Shown in pieces: positions 26,451 through 34,561 of a DNA stretch of 64,000 bases. The position numbers and the translations under genes are program-made. The stretch is from the NCBI GenBank assembly GCA_040754075.1, contig JBFMDH010000032.1:1-64000 (forward strand), written 5' to 3'. The notes beneath the pieces are model-generated. The model searched no databases. It was not told the DNA's origin and worked only from the letters and a program-made list of their open reading frames with translations. The stretch comes from Acidobacteriota bacterium. GTDB taxonomy: Bacteria > Acidobacteriota > Blastocatellia > UBA7656. The first letter of the stretch is position 1; each line of letters starts with the position of its first letter.

Positions 26451-29400
26451 ATGAGAAAAGCATTACCATTCCGCAAATTTTGCAGTGTTCTTTTGTTGCT
26501 GGCTCTGGCATTGATGCCGGTCAGCACATCGCTTGCTGCGCTACAGGAAAATACCGGACGCATTCAAGGAACCGTCAAAGACAGTTCCGGCGCAGTGGTC
26601 GCCAATGCCAAAGTGACAGCGACCAGTCCGACAGCCGTGCGTCCCTTTGAAACCACCACGGACAGCAGCGGCTTTTACGTTTTTCAAAGACTACCCATCG
26701 GCACCTATACCATCACTGCCAGTCAGCAAGGGTTCAAGACCGTCAACAAAGAGCAAATCGTTCTTGAACTCGGCAAAGAATTATCGCTCGAAATTGAACT
26801 ACCCACCGGACAAGTTTCTGAAAGCGTGACGGTCACGGCAACCAGCGAAGCCATCGATGTGACCTCAAGCAAAACCGCGACCAACATCAGCGAAAAATTT
26901 ATTGAGAATACGCCCAAAGGCACCAATTTCCATTCGATTTTACAGGTTGCGCCCGGTGTGCGCCCTGAACCGAAAGCCGGAGCCGCAGGCGTTCCCGGCG
27001 CGCTCGGCGGGGTCGGCGGGTTTCAAGTGGATGGCGCATCAGGTTCCGAAAATGTCTTTGTCATCGACGGGGTTGACGTGTCCAACGTTCGCAGTGGCAC
27101 TTTGTCGGCGCAAAATTCGCTGCCGTTTGAATTCGTGAAAGAAGTCCAAGTGAAGAGCGGCGGCTTTGAAGCCGAATTTGGCGGCGCAACCGGCGGCGTG
27201 GTCAACGTCGTGACCAAGAGCGGCTCGAATGATTTTCATGGCGAAGCCGGTCTTGAACTCAACAGCGCCGCGCTTGATGCCAGCCCGCGCGGGTACTGGC
27301 GGTTGAATCCGACGGATGTGACGCAATCCAGTTTCTTTTCGCCAAGAGAAGATGAATTCCGCACCTTCTTCCCAGCATTCTCGTTGGGTGGTCCAATCGT
27401 TAAAGACCGCCTGCATTTCTTCACCAGCTATGCGCCGCAACTCAATCGCACAGAGCGCACCATTGACCATGTGTCGGGCGGCACACGCGCTTATACGCAA
27501 CGCATCGTGCAGCAATTCGGATTGGCGAGACTTGATTATGCGCCATCGCAAAAATTGCAGGTCAACAGTTCGTTCACCTGGTCGCCCAACAAAATTACCG
27601 GTGTGCTTCCGGGACTCGCTTCGCCCGCGCCGTTTGCCGGAACGGTTTATGGTGACCCGTTAATCTCGCCGCCCGCAAACAATGTCGCAATCGGCGGCGG
27701 TTATGTGCCTGCATCAACTTACTCAGCGGCAGTCACCTATTTGCCGACCAGCAAACTCATCATCACCGGTCGCTACGGTTATAACTATTTCAATGCCAAA
27801 GGCAATTCTTATGGCAAATCGGGTCTGCCGTTTATTCAATACGGCACCAATTCCACCAAGCAGACCAACCCGGCGGTTCCGGCAGAATTTGTCGGCAACT
27901 CAGGGTTCACCAATGTGACCACGACGTTCGCCATTCTCAAAGACGTCACTACACGTCACAACATCTATCTCGACGGCGCCTATGTCGGACGTTTTCTCGG
28001 ACAACAACACACCTTGAAAGGCGGTTATCAATTGAACCGCATTGCCAATCAGGTGCAGGACGATTTCACCAACGGCTTCTTCCAGGTCTTCTGGGGTGAT
28101 GCGTTCAATCGCGGCAGCATCGCCGGGGCGCGTGGTACTTATGGCTACTACATCTGGCAAGATGGTGTGCGTCACGATACGGGCGTCAACAGCCGCAATC
28201 AAGGCTTCTTCATTCAGGATGCCTGGCAGGTGACTCCGCACATCACCGTCAATGCCGGTATGCGTATTGAAAATGAATTCCTGCCGCCGTATCGCAAAGA
28301 GGTCAACGGCGTTCCGCAAAACAATCCCATCAGCTTCGGCTGGGGCGATAAAGTTGCGCCGCGTCTTGGCGTGGCGTGGGATGTGTTAGGCAACGGCAAG
28401 TGGAAACTGAGCGCCAGCTATGGTCATTTCTTCGACACCATGAAACTGGAACTGGCGCGCGGTTCGTTCGGCGGCGATTACTGGGTCAGCCATGTCTATC
28501 GATTGGATAGTCCCAATCTGAATCTGCTCGGCAAAGCCAACCCCGGCGCGCTCGGCGCGACGATTACCGAATTCGACAATCGTCTGGTTGAAGTCGATGC
28601 CAACGGGCAGATTGCAGGCATTGACCCGGCAATCAAACCCTATCAACAGAGAGAATTCACCGTAACATCGGAACATCAGCTTAACGAAAACATGATTTTC
28701 TCGGCGCGTTACACCCGCAAGCGTTTGATTCGCGCCATCGAAGATATTGGTATTCTCGATGCCGAGGAAAATGAAAAATACACCATCGGCAACCCCGGCG
28801 AAGGCTTGACCGACGAAAGCATCGTTACCACGCTTGGTGTGCCGCTGGTTCCGAAAGCCAAACGCGAATATGATGGCGTCGAGTTTCGTCTGGATGGTCG
28901 TCGCACCACAGGCTTTTTGCGCAATCTCGGTTACTCGGCTTCTTACACCTGGAGCCGGCTCTACGGCAACTATGCGGGTCTGGCGAATTCGGATGAGAAT
29001 GGTCGTTCACAACCCAACGTCAGCCGCGCCTTTGACCTGCCGTTCGGCAATTTCGATTCGCACGGTCAAAACGTGTACGGACGCCTGGCAACCGACCGCC
29101 CGCACACCTTCAAATTCTTCGGCAACTACACCCTCAATACCGGCATCGGCGCGACCACTTTCTCGCTGACGCAGTTGGCTTATAGTGGCACACCGCTTAC
29201 GTCACAAGTGACCTTCATCGTGCCGGTCTATTACAACGGTCGCGGTGATTTGGGGCGCACACCTGCCTTGACGCAAACCGACGTTCTGGTGGCGCACACT
29301 TATGGACTGACGGAACACACCAAAGTGAAATTCGACTTCAACGTGTTGAACGTCTTCAATCAGGCAGCAGTGCTCAACATCGGGCAACAGTTGAATCGCA

Positions 29401-29576
29401 ACGGTAATTTGAATGCCTTTGTCAGCGTCGCGGATTTCTATGCGCATGGCTTCGATGCCGAATCTCTGGTTAATCCCGCAAATGGCGCGTCGCCTGCGCG
29501 TAGCGCGATTTACGGATTGCCGACAGCTTATCAAGGAAACCGCACGGTGCGCCTGGGCTTCCATTTCATTTTCTAA
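26451..29576 (+). CDS. TonB-dependent outer-membrane receptor with an N-terminal carboxypeptidase-regulatory domain
   Basis: A 1041-residue outer-membrane transporter of the type expanded in Acidobacteriota. The signal peptide runs to about residue 28 (SVLLLLALALMPVSTSLAA). A carboxypeptidase-regulatory-like beta-sandwich follows (RIQGTVKDSSGAVVANAKVT ... FYVFQRLPIGTYTITASQQGF). Next come the plug (IENTPKGTNFHSILQVAPGV, VFVIDGVDVSN, FVKEVQVKSGGFEAEFGGATGG, VVNVVTKSGSNDFHG) and a long beta-barrel that ends in aromatic residues (TVRLGFHFIF). The terminal Phe suits BAM-mediated insertion. It would import a large substrate, perhaps a saccharide or peptide, using TonB energy. The TPR protein after the terminator may be functionally linked. 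The substrate cannot be told from sequence. Confidence 0.93.
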   Translation: MRKALPFRKFCSVLLLLALALMPVSTSLAALQENTGRIQGTVKDSSGAVVANAKVTATSPTAVRPFETTTDSSGFYVFQRLPIGTYTITASQQGFKTVNKEQIVLELGKELSLEIELPTGQVSESVTVTATSEAIDVTSSKTATNISEKFIENTPKGTNFHSILQVAPGVRPEPKAGAAGVPGALGGVGGFQVDGASGSENVFVIDGVDVSNVRSGTLSAQNSLPFEFVKEVQVKSGGFEAEFGGATGGVVNVVTKSGSNDFHGEAGLELNSAALDASPRGYWRLNPTDVTQSSFFSPREDEFRTFFPAFSLGGPIVKDRLHFFTSYAPQLNRTERTIDHVSGGTRAYTQRIVQQFGLARLDYAPSQKLQVNSSFTWSPNKITGVLPGLASPAPFAGTVYGDPLISPPANNVAIGGGYVPASTYSAAVTYLPTSKLIITGRYGYNYFNAKGNSYGKSGLPFIQYGTNSTKQTNPAVPAEFVGNSGFTNVTTTFAILKDVTTRHNIYLDGAYVGRFLGQQHTLKGGYQLNRIANQVQDDFTNGFFQVFWGDAFNRGSIAGARGTYGYYIWQDGVRHDTGVNSRNQGFFIQDAWQVTPHITVNAGMRIENEFLPPYRKEVNGVPQNNPISFGWGDKVAPRLGVAWDVLGNGKWKLSASYGHFFDTMKLELARGSFGGDYWVSHVYRLDSPNLNLLGKANPGALGATITEFDNRLVEVDANGQIAGIDPAIKPYQQREFTVTSEHQLNENMIFSARYTRKRLIRAIEDIGILDAEENEKYTIGNPGEGLTDESIVTTLGVPLVPKAKREYDGVEFRLDGRRTTGFLRNLGYSASYTWSRLYGNYAGLANSDENGRSQPNVSRAFDLPFGNFDSHGQNVYGRLATDRPHTFKFFGNYTLNTGIGATTFSLTQLAYSGTPLTSQVTFIVPVYYNGRGDLGRTPALTQTDVLVAHTYGLTEHTKVKFDFNVLNVFNQAAVLNIGQQLNRNGNLNAFVSVADFYAHGFDAESLVNPANGASPARSAIYGLPTAYQGNRTVRLGFHFIF

Positions 29577-29617
29577 GCTTGAACCATTGCCTTAGGGTTC
29601 CTGCTTAGATAATCGCG

Positions 29618-29658
29618 GTCGGGTTGCTTATACTTACCGATAAGCAACCCGACTTTTT
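29618..29658 (+). terminator. Strong rho-independent terminator after the TonB-dependent receptor
   Basis: A perfect 13-bp stem (GTCGGGTTGCTTA, 29618-29630, with TAAGCAACCCGAC, 29641-29653) is followed by five T residues. It lies 42 bases after the receptor stop. Confidence 0.93.
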
Positions 29659-29703
29659 GTTCTTTGGGCGATGAATGATGTTTTGAAAATGGAGGCAGCG
29701 GTT

Positions 29704-30681
29704 ATGCTCATACTCATTCTATTTTTCAGTTTTCTCGTAAACCCTTTTGCTTTGCAATCCGAAGCCCGCTTTGCTTTGAGAGGTTATGTGAGAACCGCTT
29801 CCGGGCAGGCACTCGGCAACGTTCGTGTCTCTCTGCTTGATGAAAACCGTCAAACGCTTAAAACCATTTTTTCCGACAGCACCGGCAAATACGAATTTCG
29901 CACGATTAGTAGAGGCGTCTATTTTCTGCGTGTCGATATGATGAACACCAATTATGAAAATGTCGAACAACGCATCGAACTTGTGCCGCTGTCGGTTACG
30001 CGAAGCGAAGAACCGGTGATGATTGACCTCACCGTCAAGCCGAAAAAAAACGCTGCCCAGGGTGCGCCACCGGCAATTAATTTTTCTCAATCGGTTCCCG
30101 ATGCCGCGCAAAAAGAGTACAAACGCGGGATGGATAATTTGAGAGCCAGGCTCGTCGAACAGGGCGTCGTTGCTTTGAAAAAAGCCATTGAGATTTTCCC
30201 GGATTATTACGACGCGCTTGAACAACTGGGCAACTTTTATGTTGAACAGCGCGATTATCAAAACGCGCAGCCGTTATTGCTTCGGGCTGTCGAAGTGAAT
30301 AGAGACGGTTGGCGGGCGCATTATGGACTCGGCATCGCGCAGTTCAATTTGCATCAACGCGAGCAGGCAGTGAATTCATTGCGGCGGGCGGTTGAATTGA
30401 ATGCCGGTTCAGTAAACGCTTATATGTGGTTGGGCATTGTGCTCGCGCAACAAAGCGACACGCGAATGGACGCGATTCAGGCTTTTGAACGGGTCGTGCA
30501 GATGGCGAAAGACGACGTGCCGGATGCCTATTTTTATCTGGGTTCGCTTTACAGTCGCAACAATCAATACAAAGAAGCCGCCGATGCGCTCGAACATTTT
30601 TTACGCATCGCGCCACAGGTGAACGATAAAGAGAAAATCAAAAAACTCATCGAACAACTCAGACAGAAAGCTAAATCGTAG
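29704..30681 (+). CDS. Exported carboxypeptidase-regulatory/TPR protein
   Basis: A 325-residue exported protein. ATG 29704 is chosen because GGAGG lies eight bases upstream and it starts a clean signal peptide (MLILILFFSFLVNPFALQSEA); ATG 29671 is in frame but lacks such a site. Residues 25-110 form a carboxypeptidase-regulatory-like beta-sandwich (LRGYVRTASGQALGNVRVSL ... YEFRTISRGVYFLRVD). Residues 150-320 hold about four tetratricopeptide repeats, a protein-interaction scaffold. The same architecture occurs at 58782-59795. It probably acts in the periplasm; partners are unknown, although the TonB-dependent receptor with a similar N-terminal domain is directly upstream. Confidence 0.85.
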   Translation: MLILILFFSFLVNPFALQSEARFALRGYVRTASGQALGNVRVSLLDENRQTLKTIFSDSTGKYEFRTISRGVYFLRVDMMNTNYENVEQRIELVPLSVTRSEEPVMIDLTVKPKKNAAQGAPPAINFSQSVPDAAQKEYKRGMDNLRARLVEQGVVALKKAIEIFPDYYDALEQLGNFYVEQRDYQNAQPLLLRAVEVNRDGWRAHYGLGIAQFNLHQREQAVNSLRRAVELNAGSVNAYMWLGIVLAQQSDTRMDAIQAFERVVQMAKDDVPDAYFYLGSLYSRNNQYKEAADALEHFLRIAPQVNDKEKIKKLIEQLRQKAKS

Positions 30682-30897
30682 CGAGGGAGAAAGGGGATGG
30701 GGAGAAGGGGAGAAGGGGAGATAGGGAGATAGGGAGAAGGGGAGAAAGGGGGATAGGGAGATAAATAACCTCATTCACACTCAAATGTCTTTTACAATAT
30801 TTGCTGTAATTTTTGGGACTATAATCGGGTGATACTATTTAAACAAATAATCACCCCCTTCTCCCTTTCTCCCCTTCTCCCTTTCTCCCCTTCTTTC
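30682..30897. repeat. Inverted purine/pyrimidine tracts between convergent genes
   Basis: A purine-only or nearly purine-only tract (30684-30762), made of variants of GGGAGAAG and GGGAGATA, is mirrored by a pyrimidine tract (30853-30897) made of CCCTTTCT and CCCCTTCT. The two are largely complementary with about 90 AT-rich bases between them. They lie in the 3' gap of two convergent genes and could form a long imperfect hairpin acting on both transcripts. Confidence 0.75.
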
Positions 30898-33220
30898 ATT
30901 TTTCCTGCGTGTCATTCATTAACACGACATCACTGATGGTAACGCCTCTATCGAGCGCCAGGGTTTTTCCATCGCGTGACCAGGCAAAGCGAAAAATACT
31001 GTCGCACTTGAAACGGGTAATCGGTGTTGAAATTCCGCCATCAATCGGTTGGCTCCAGATATTCGCCACACCGTCACTGATTTTGATGTAATGCAAAGCG
31101 CGACCATCGGGCGACCAGCGCAACAGCAGATGTTCGGGTATCGGCATTTCATTAAAAGTTTTGCTGACTTCGCCGCCCGCAAACGGCATCAACGCCACCA
31201 CCATACGCTTGTGCGACGCATCCATTTTAATAAATGCGATGTGTTTGCCGTCAGAGGAAATCTGCGGACGAATCGACCATTCGTGGGTGAGTTGTTCAAC
31301 GGCGCTGCCATCAATGGAAACCTTATTTAAAGCCATCACCCCGCCAACGAAAGCGTTATACACAACCCATTTGCCATCGGGTGAAATCGCGGGGTCTTGT
31401 TCGCCTTTGCCATCAGTTAATTGGATAGGGTTTTCGCCGTTGCTGTCCATGCGCCAAAGGTGCGGTGGACCTGCGCCTTTGGCAACATAAACGATATAAC
31501 GTCCATCGGGAGAAACCACCGGTGCGGTTTCCTGACTATCGGTGAAAGTTAATTGGCGTTGATTAGTGCCGTCGGCATTCATCATCCAAATGTCGGCGTT
31601 TCTGCCGCCGTGCGAACCGTAAACCAATTGTCCGTCAGGCGTCCAACTCATCCCAAACAATTCGCTGCGATTATCGCCCATTACCGAAATGATTTGCTTT
31701 GCAGTTTCCGAATCGCCTTGATTGAGTATCCAGATTCGCGACACCCGCTCCATCGTTGAGGTGACCAGACGATGCGAACGATTTGCAAGGCTGACGCCTT
31801 CATAGCTGATTAAATCGTCCGTGAGCTTGATGACTTCACCCTTCGGGTAAGCAATGCGCCAGAGTTGCGAACCGTAAAGCGGTTCTTCCTGACGAAAGGC
31901 GCTCACCAGAATGCCGCTGTTATCGTCGAGCCAGGCGATTTGTCCAACGTCTGCCCATTCGTTCGGACCCAGAGGCGATTCCTGCTTATCGGCTAAATGA
32001 TAAATCATTACCTGCATATGACAGGCAGGCAAATTCATTCGGCGCACGACACAAGCAATCAATTTACCATCGGGCGACCAGGCGACGCCGCCCCAGTTTG
32101 ATACCAGTTCGGGTTTCTGCCGCGTCATCAACACGCGCGGTTCGCTGCCATCGGCGTTTGCCACCATCAATGCGGTTCGACCTTTGGCAAGGTCAGAGGT
32201 GACATAGGCGAGTTGTTTACCGTCAGGCGAAATGGCGATGTGGCTATCGACATCAACGAGAATTTTTCTCGGCGTGCCGCCAAGTATGGGAATTTGATAA
32301 AGCGCGCTTTGATACTGTTTGTCGGTGGTGTCGAAGTAGAGGAATTTGCCATCGGGCGAAAAAGTCACGCTATCGTAAATAACTTCTGTCGGAGCGATGA
32401 CCTGCACACAACTTTTGGTTTCCACCTGCATAACCCAAAGCGATTGTTTGCCCGCATCATCGAGCACATAGGCGACATATTCGCCATCAGGCGCAAGCGT
32501 CGGCAACAGATTTTTGCCATGCGCCGTGAGTTTTTGTTTGCTGATTTTTTGAAAAGGTGTCGCAGATGTCGGGAAAAAATCTCGTCGTTTCAGATAGAGA
32601 AAAGCGATGAAAATGACCGCTGCGAAGATGACCATCGCGAAAATGCTCAAAGGCTTTTTTTCTAACCACCAATGCGGTTTAGTCAGTTTTTGAATGTGGC
32701 GCGCTTGATTGATTGGCTGTTCAATCGGCTCATCACCACCAGTTTGAATCTGAGCCGCGCTTACCTGCGCAATTGTAGGCAGCAGTTCATTCGAGGGTGA
32801 CAACAATGGTTGAACGTCAGCCGTGAGCGATTCCTGATGAATCGGGATTGCCTGAACAGTTGCTGAAAACCGGTAGCCTCTTTTCGGCAGGGTTTCGATG
32901 TACTGATGATGCGCGGCGCTTTCACCGAGAGCTTTTCTCAAATAGGAAATATGAACATTGAGATTAATCTCTTCGACAAAGGTTTCCGGCCACAAACGAT
33001 TGAGCAGGTCATTTTTTTCCAATACCTGTCCGTTATGTTCAACCAGTACGAGCAGCAACTCAAAAGCTTTGGTGGTCAGCGACACCGCCTGACCGTTACG
33101 CTTGAACAGGCGATTTTGCGGGTCAACGATAAATTCATCGAAGGCATACAGCACAGCCTCGCGATTGGTCAGGGACATAGAGCGATTTTGAGCAACATCT
33201 TTTTTGTAAAATCTTTGCAT
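30896..33220 (-). CDS. ToxR/CadC-like winged-helix protein with a periplasmic TolB-type propeller
   Basis: A 774-residue membrane-spanning one-component regulator. Residues about 25-125 are an OmpR/PhoB-type winged helix (YAFDEFIVDPQNRLFKRNGQ, LTTKAFELLLVLVEHNGQVL, INLNVHISYLRKALGE, IETLPKRGYRF). One transmembrane helix follows near residue 190-212 (LSIFAMVIFAAVIFIAFLYL). The rest is a beta-propeller of TolB/PD40 repeats, each with xxSPDGxxIAY (TLAPDGEYVAYV, TFSPDGKFLYFD, AISPDGKQLAYV, SPDGRYIVYVAKG). It would sense in the periplasm and bind DNA inside. The start may be ATG 33220 or ATG 33178; neither has a clear ribosome-binding site. Target genes are unknown. Confidence 0.88.
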   Translation of the reverse strand: MQRFYKKDVAQNRSMSLTNREAVLYAFDEFIVDPQNRLFKRNGQAVSLTTKAFELLLVLVEHNGQVLEKNDLLNRLWPETFVEEINLNVHISYLRKALGESAAHHQYIETLPKRGYRFSATVQAIPIHQESLTADVQPLLSPSNELLPTIAQVSAAQIQTGGDEPIEQPINQARHIQKLTKPHWWLEKKPLSIFAMVIFAAVIFIAFLYLKRRDFFPTSATPFQKISKQKLTAHGKNLLPTLAPDGEYVAYVLDDAGKQSLWVMQVETKSCVQVIAPTEVIYDSVTFSPDGKFLYFDTTDKQYQSALYQIPILGGTPRKILVDVDSHIAISPDGKQLAYVTSDLAKGRTALMVANADGSEPRVLMTRQKPELVSNWGGVAWSPDGKLIACVVRRMNLPACHMQVMIYHLADKQESPLGPNEWADVGQIAWLDDNSGILVSAFRQEEPLYGSQLWRIAYPKGEVIKLTDDLISYEGVSLANRSHRLVTSTMERVSRIWILNQGDSETAKQIISVMGDNRSELFGMSWTPDGQLVYGSHGGRNADIWMMNADGTNQRQLTFTDSQETAPVVSPDGRYIVYVAKGAGPPHLWRMDSNGENPIQLTDGKGEQDPAISPDGKWVVYNAFVGGVMALNKVSIDGSAVEQLTHEWSIRPQISSDGKHIAFIKMDASHKRMVVALMPFAGGEVSKTFNEMPIPEHLLLRWSPDGRALHYIKISDGVANIWSQPIDGGISTPITRFKCDSIFRFAWSRDGKTLALDRGVTISDVVLMNDTQEK

Positions 33221-33655
33221 ATCGGCGAACGGAAAATGGTAATTTATTTTGCACGGTAGAAAGTTTATCGGAGCCTTGGCTCACGTTCTGGTTTTTATTT
33301 TTATTGATTGAATATACGGCTGGATATTAGAGAAGCGCTCTCAGGCTAACAGCATCGCGCTCAAATCGTCAAGATTTAATTCAATTGATTCAGGGGAGCA
33401 GGGCAAGCGACGCAGCAATCCTTTTATTCATCTTCATCAAATCAATCTTATCAACGAAAGCTGAAATTGCTCTTGGGATTGAACGGATAATAGCATCCGC
33501 ATCCGCCTGGTCTTCGGATAAGGTGTTCTCGTTTAAAAGCGATAACCGAAAGGCGCGAAAAATTTGTTGCGAATAGGCGGGGTTAAAGAAAAGAGCAGTC
33601 GAAAGCGACAAAGGCTTGAAGCATCTGGTTATCCATCAAGCCCTGCCGCTTTGAA
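33221..33655. other. 435-bp gap, no supported gene
   Basis: Two overlapping opposite frames (33385-33576 plus, 33390-33611 minus) show no recognisable domain or ribosome-binding site, and I do not call either. I see no hairpin terminator or repeat of note. Confidence 0.3.
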
Positions 33656-34561
33656 TTATTTGAGGAGCGCATTCATTAACCCTGTGACCTTCTGATGTAA
33701 ATCGGGCGGCGCGCCGAAAAAGACATTGGCAGTTTTGCCGGTGCGGTCAAAAACATACATCGTCGGCACACTGGTAATGTCGCCAAAATTTTTAATGATT
33801 GCGTCATTCACGAACACTTTATGAATCATCGGATTTAAGGTTGCGGTCATCTGTCGCACCTCTTTTTCAGGCGATTCAACGGCAACCGCGATGAGTTCGA
33901 CGCGCTCACCATAACGCTGCTTGATTTCATTAAACCATTTGAGCGTCGCGCGACAAGGTACACACCAGGTTGCCCAGAATTCGACGATGAGCACTTTGCC
34001 GTTGAGCGCCGCAAAGTCAATTTGCTTTCCATCCATATCGTGCGCAGTAAAAGTTGGCAAAGCGGCAGGTCCCAGGGCTTCAAGGCGGGCGGCAGGTTTT
34101 TCGGCTGCGGCTTTATGACCGCTCAAAATCAGGTCAATCATTTTGCTGAGGTCGTTTTTAAATTTCGCGTGATTGGCGGCATCGCGCCACGGTGTGTATT
34201 TGCCTTTTGCCCCGTACCAGCCGAAATCATCCGGTTGCGCAATGAGCAGGTCATCGACAAAAACTACAGGGTAGCGGGTGATACCATAGTAATCCGCAAG
34301 TTTTGATTCCCCCCAATTTTCACTGACGAATTTCACTTTTGCGCCGTATTTCTGAGCGATCTCTTTAATCAGCAAACTTGCCGGGTCTGAAAGGCTTCAG
34401 GTGTAGGGCCAGCGCACCAGCGTCACCGTCACCGGTTGGTTTGAGGGTGCAACCCCGGCGCGTTTTTGAATTTTTTTCTTTACCGATGGTGATACGGCAA
34501 ACCCCTGTGCGCTTGATAAGATGAGCGCACAACAAATCAAAACAACATTCACTCGCTTCAT
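33656..34561 (-). CDS. Exported double-thioredoxin protein with an in-frame TGA at the first active site (candidate selenoprotein)
   Basis: Read from ATG 34561, the frame has a signal peptide (MKRVNVVLICCALILSSAQG), then VTVTLVRWPYT, an in-frame TGA at codon 55 (34399-34397), then SLSDPASLLIKEIAQKYG and an unbroken frame to 33656. The segment around the TGA has the thioredoxin fold order: strand, active-site turn, helix, strand (VKFVSENWG), helix, and the cis-Pro loop TRYPVVFVDD. The TGA falls where the nucleophilic Cys of CxxC/CxxS belongs, giving Sec-Ser-Leu-Ser. A second, canonical TlpA/ResA-like thioredoxin domain follows with WCVPC (residues 199-203). Without recoding, only a TTG-started fragment lacking a signal peptide would be made. 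ATG 34561 overlaps the stop of the upstream gene (TGATG), implying coupling. A nonsense mutation is the main alternative. Confidence 0.75.
34370..34399 (-). promoter_or_regulatory. TGA codon with a possible bacterial SECIS hairpin
   Basis: After the TGA (34399-34397), the mRNA can form a 5-bp stem, CGGCA with UGCUG (one G-U pair), closing the loop AGUU at 34378-34375. The loop starts 18 bases after the UGA and has G in its second position. This meets the loose spacing and loop rules used for bacterial SECIS elements, but such short hairpins also arise by chance. Confidence 0.35.

Noticed and set aside
30684-30762. Short tandem repeats considered as a CRISPR array
   Set aside because: Units are 7-9 bases with no spacers and no cas genes in the window.
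33385-33611. Overlapping opposite-strand frames in the 33.2-33.6 kb gap
   Set aside because: They overlap each other, neither has a ribosome-binding site or a domain.
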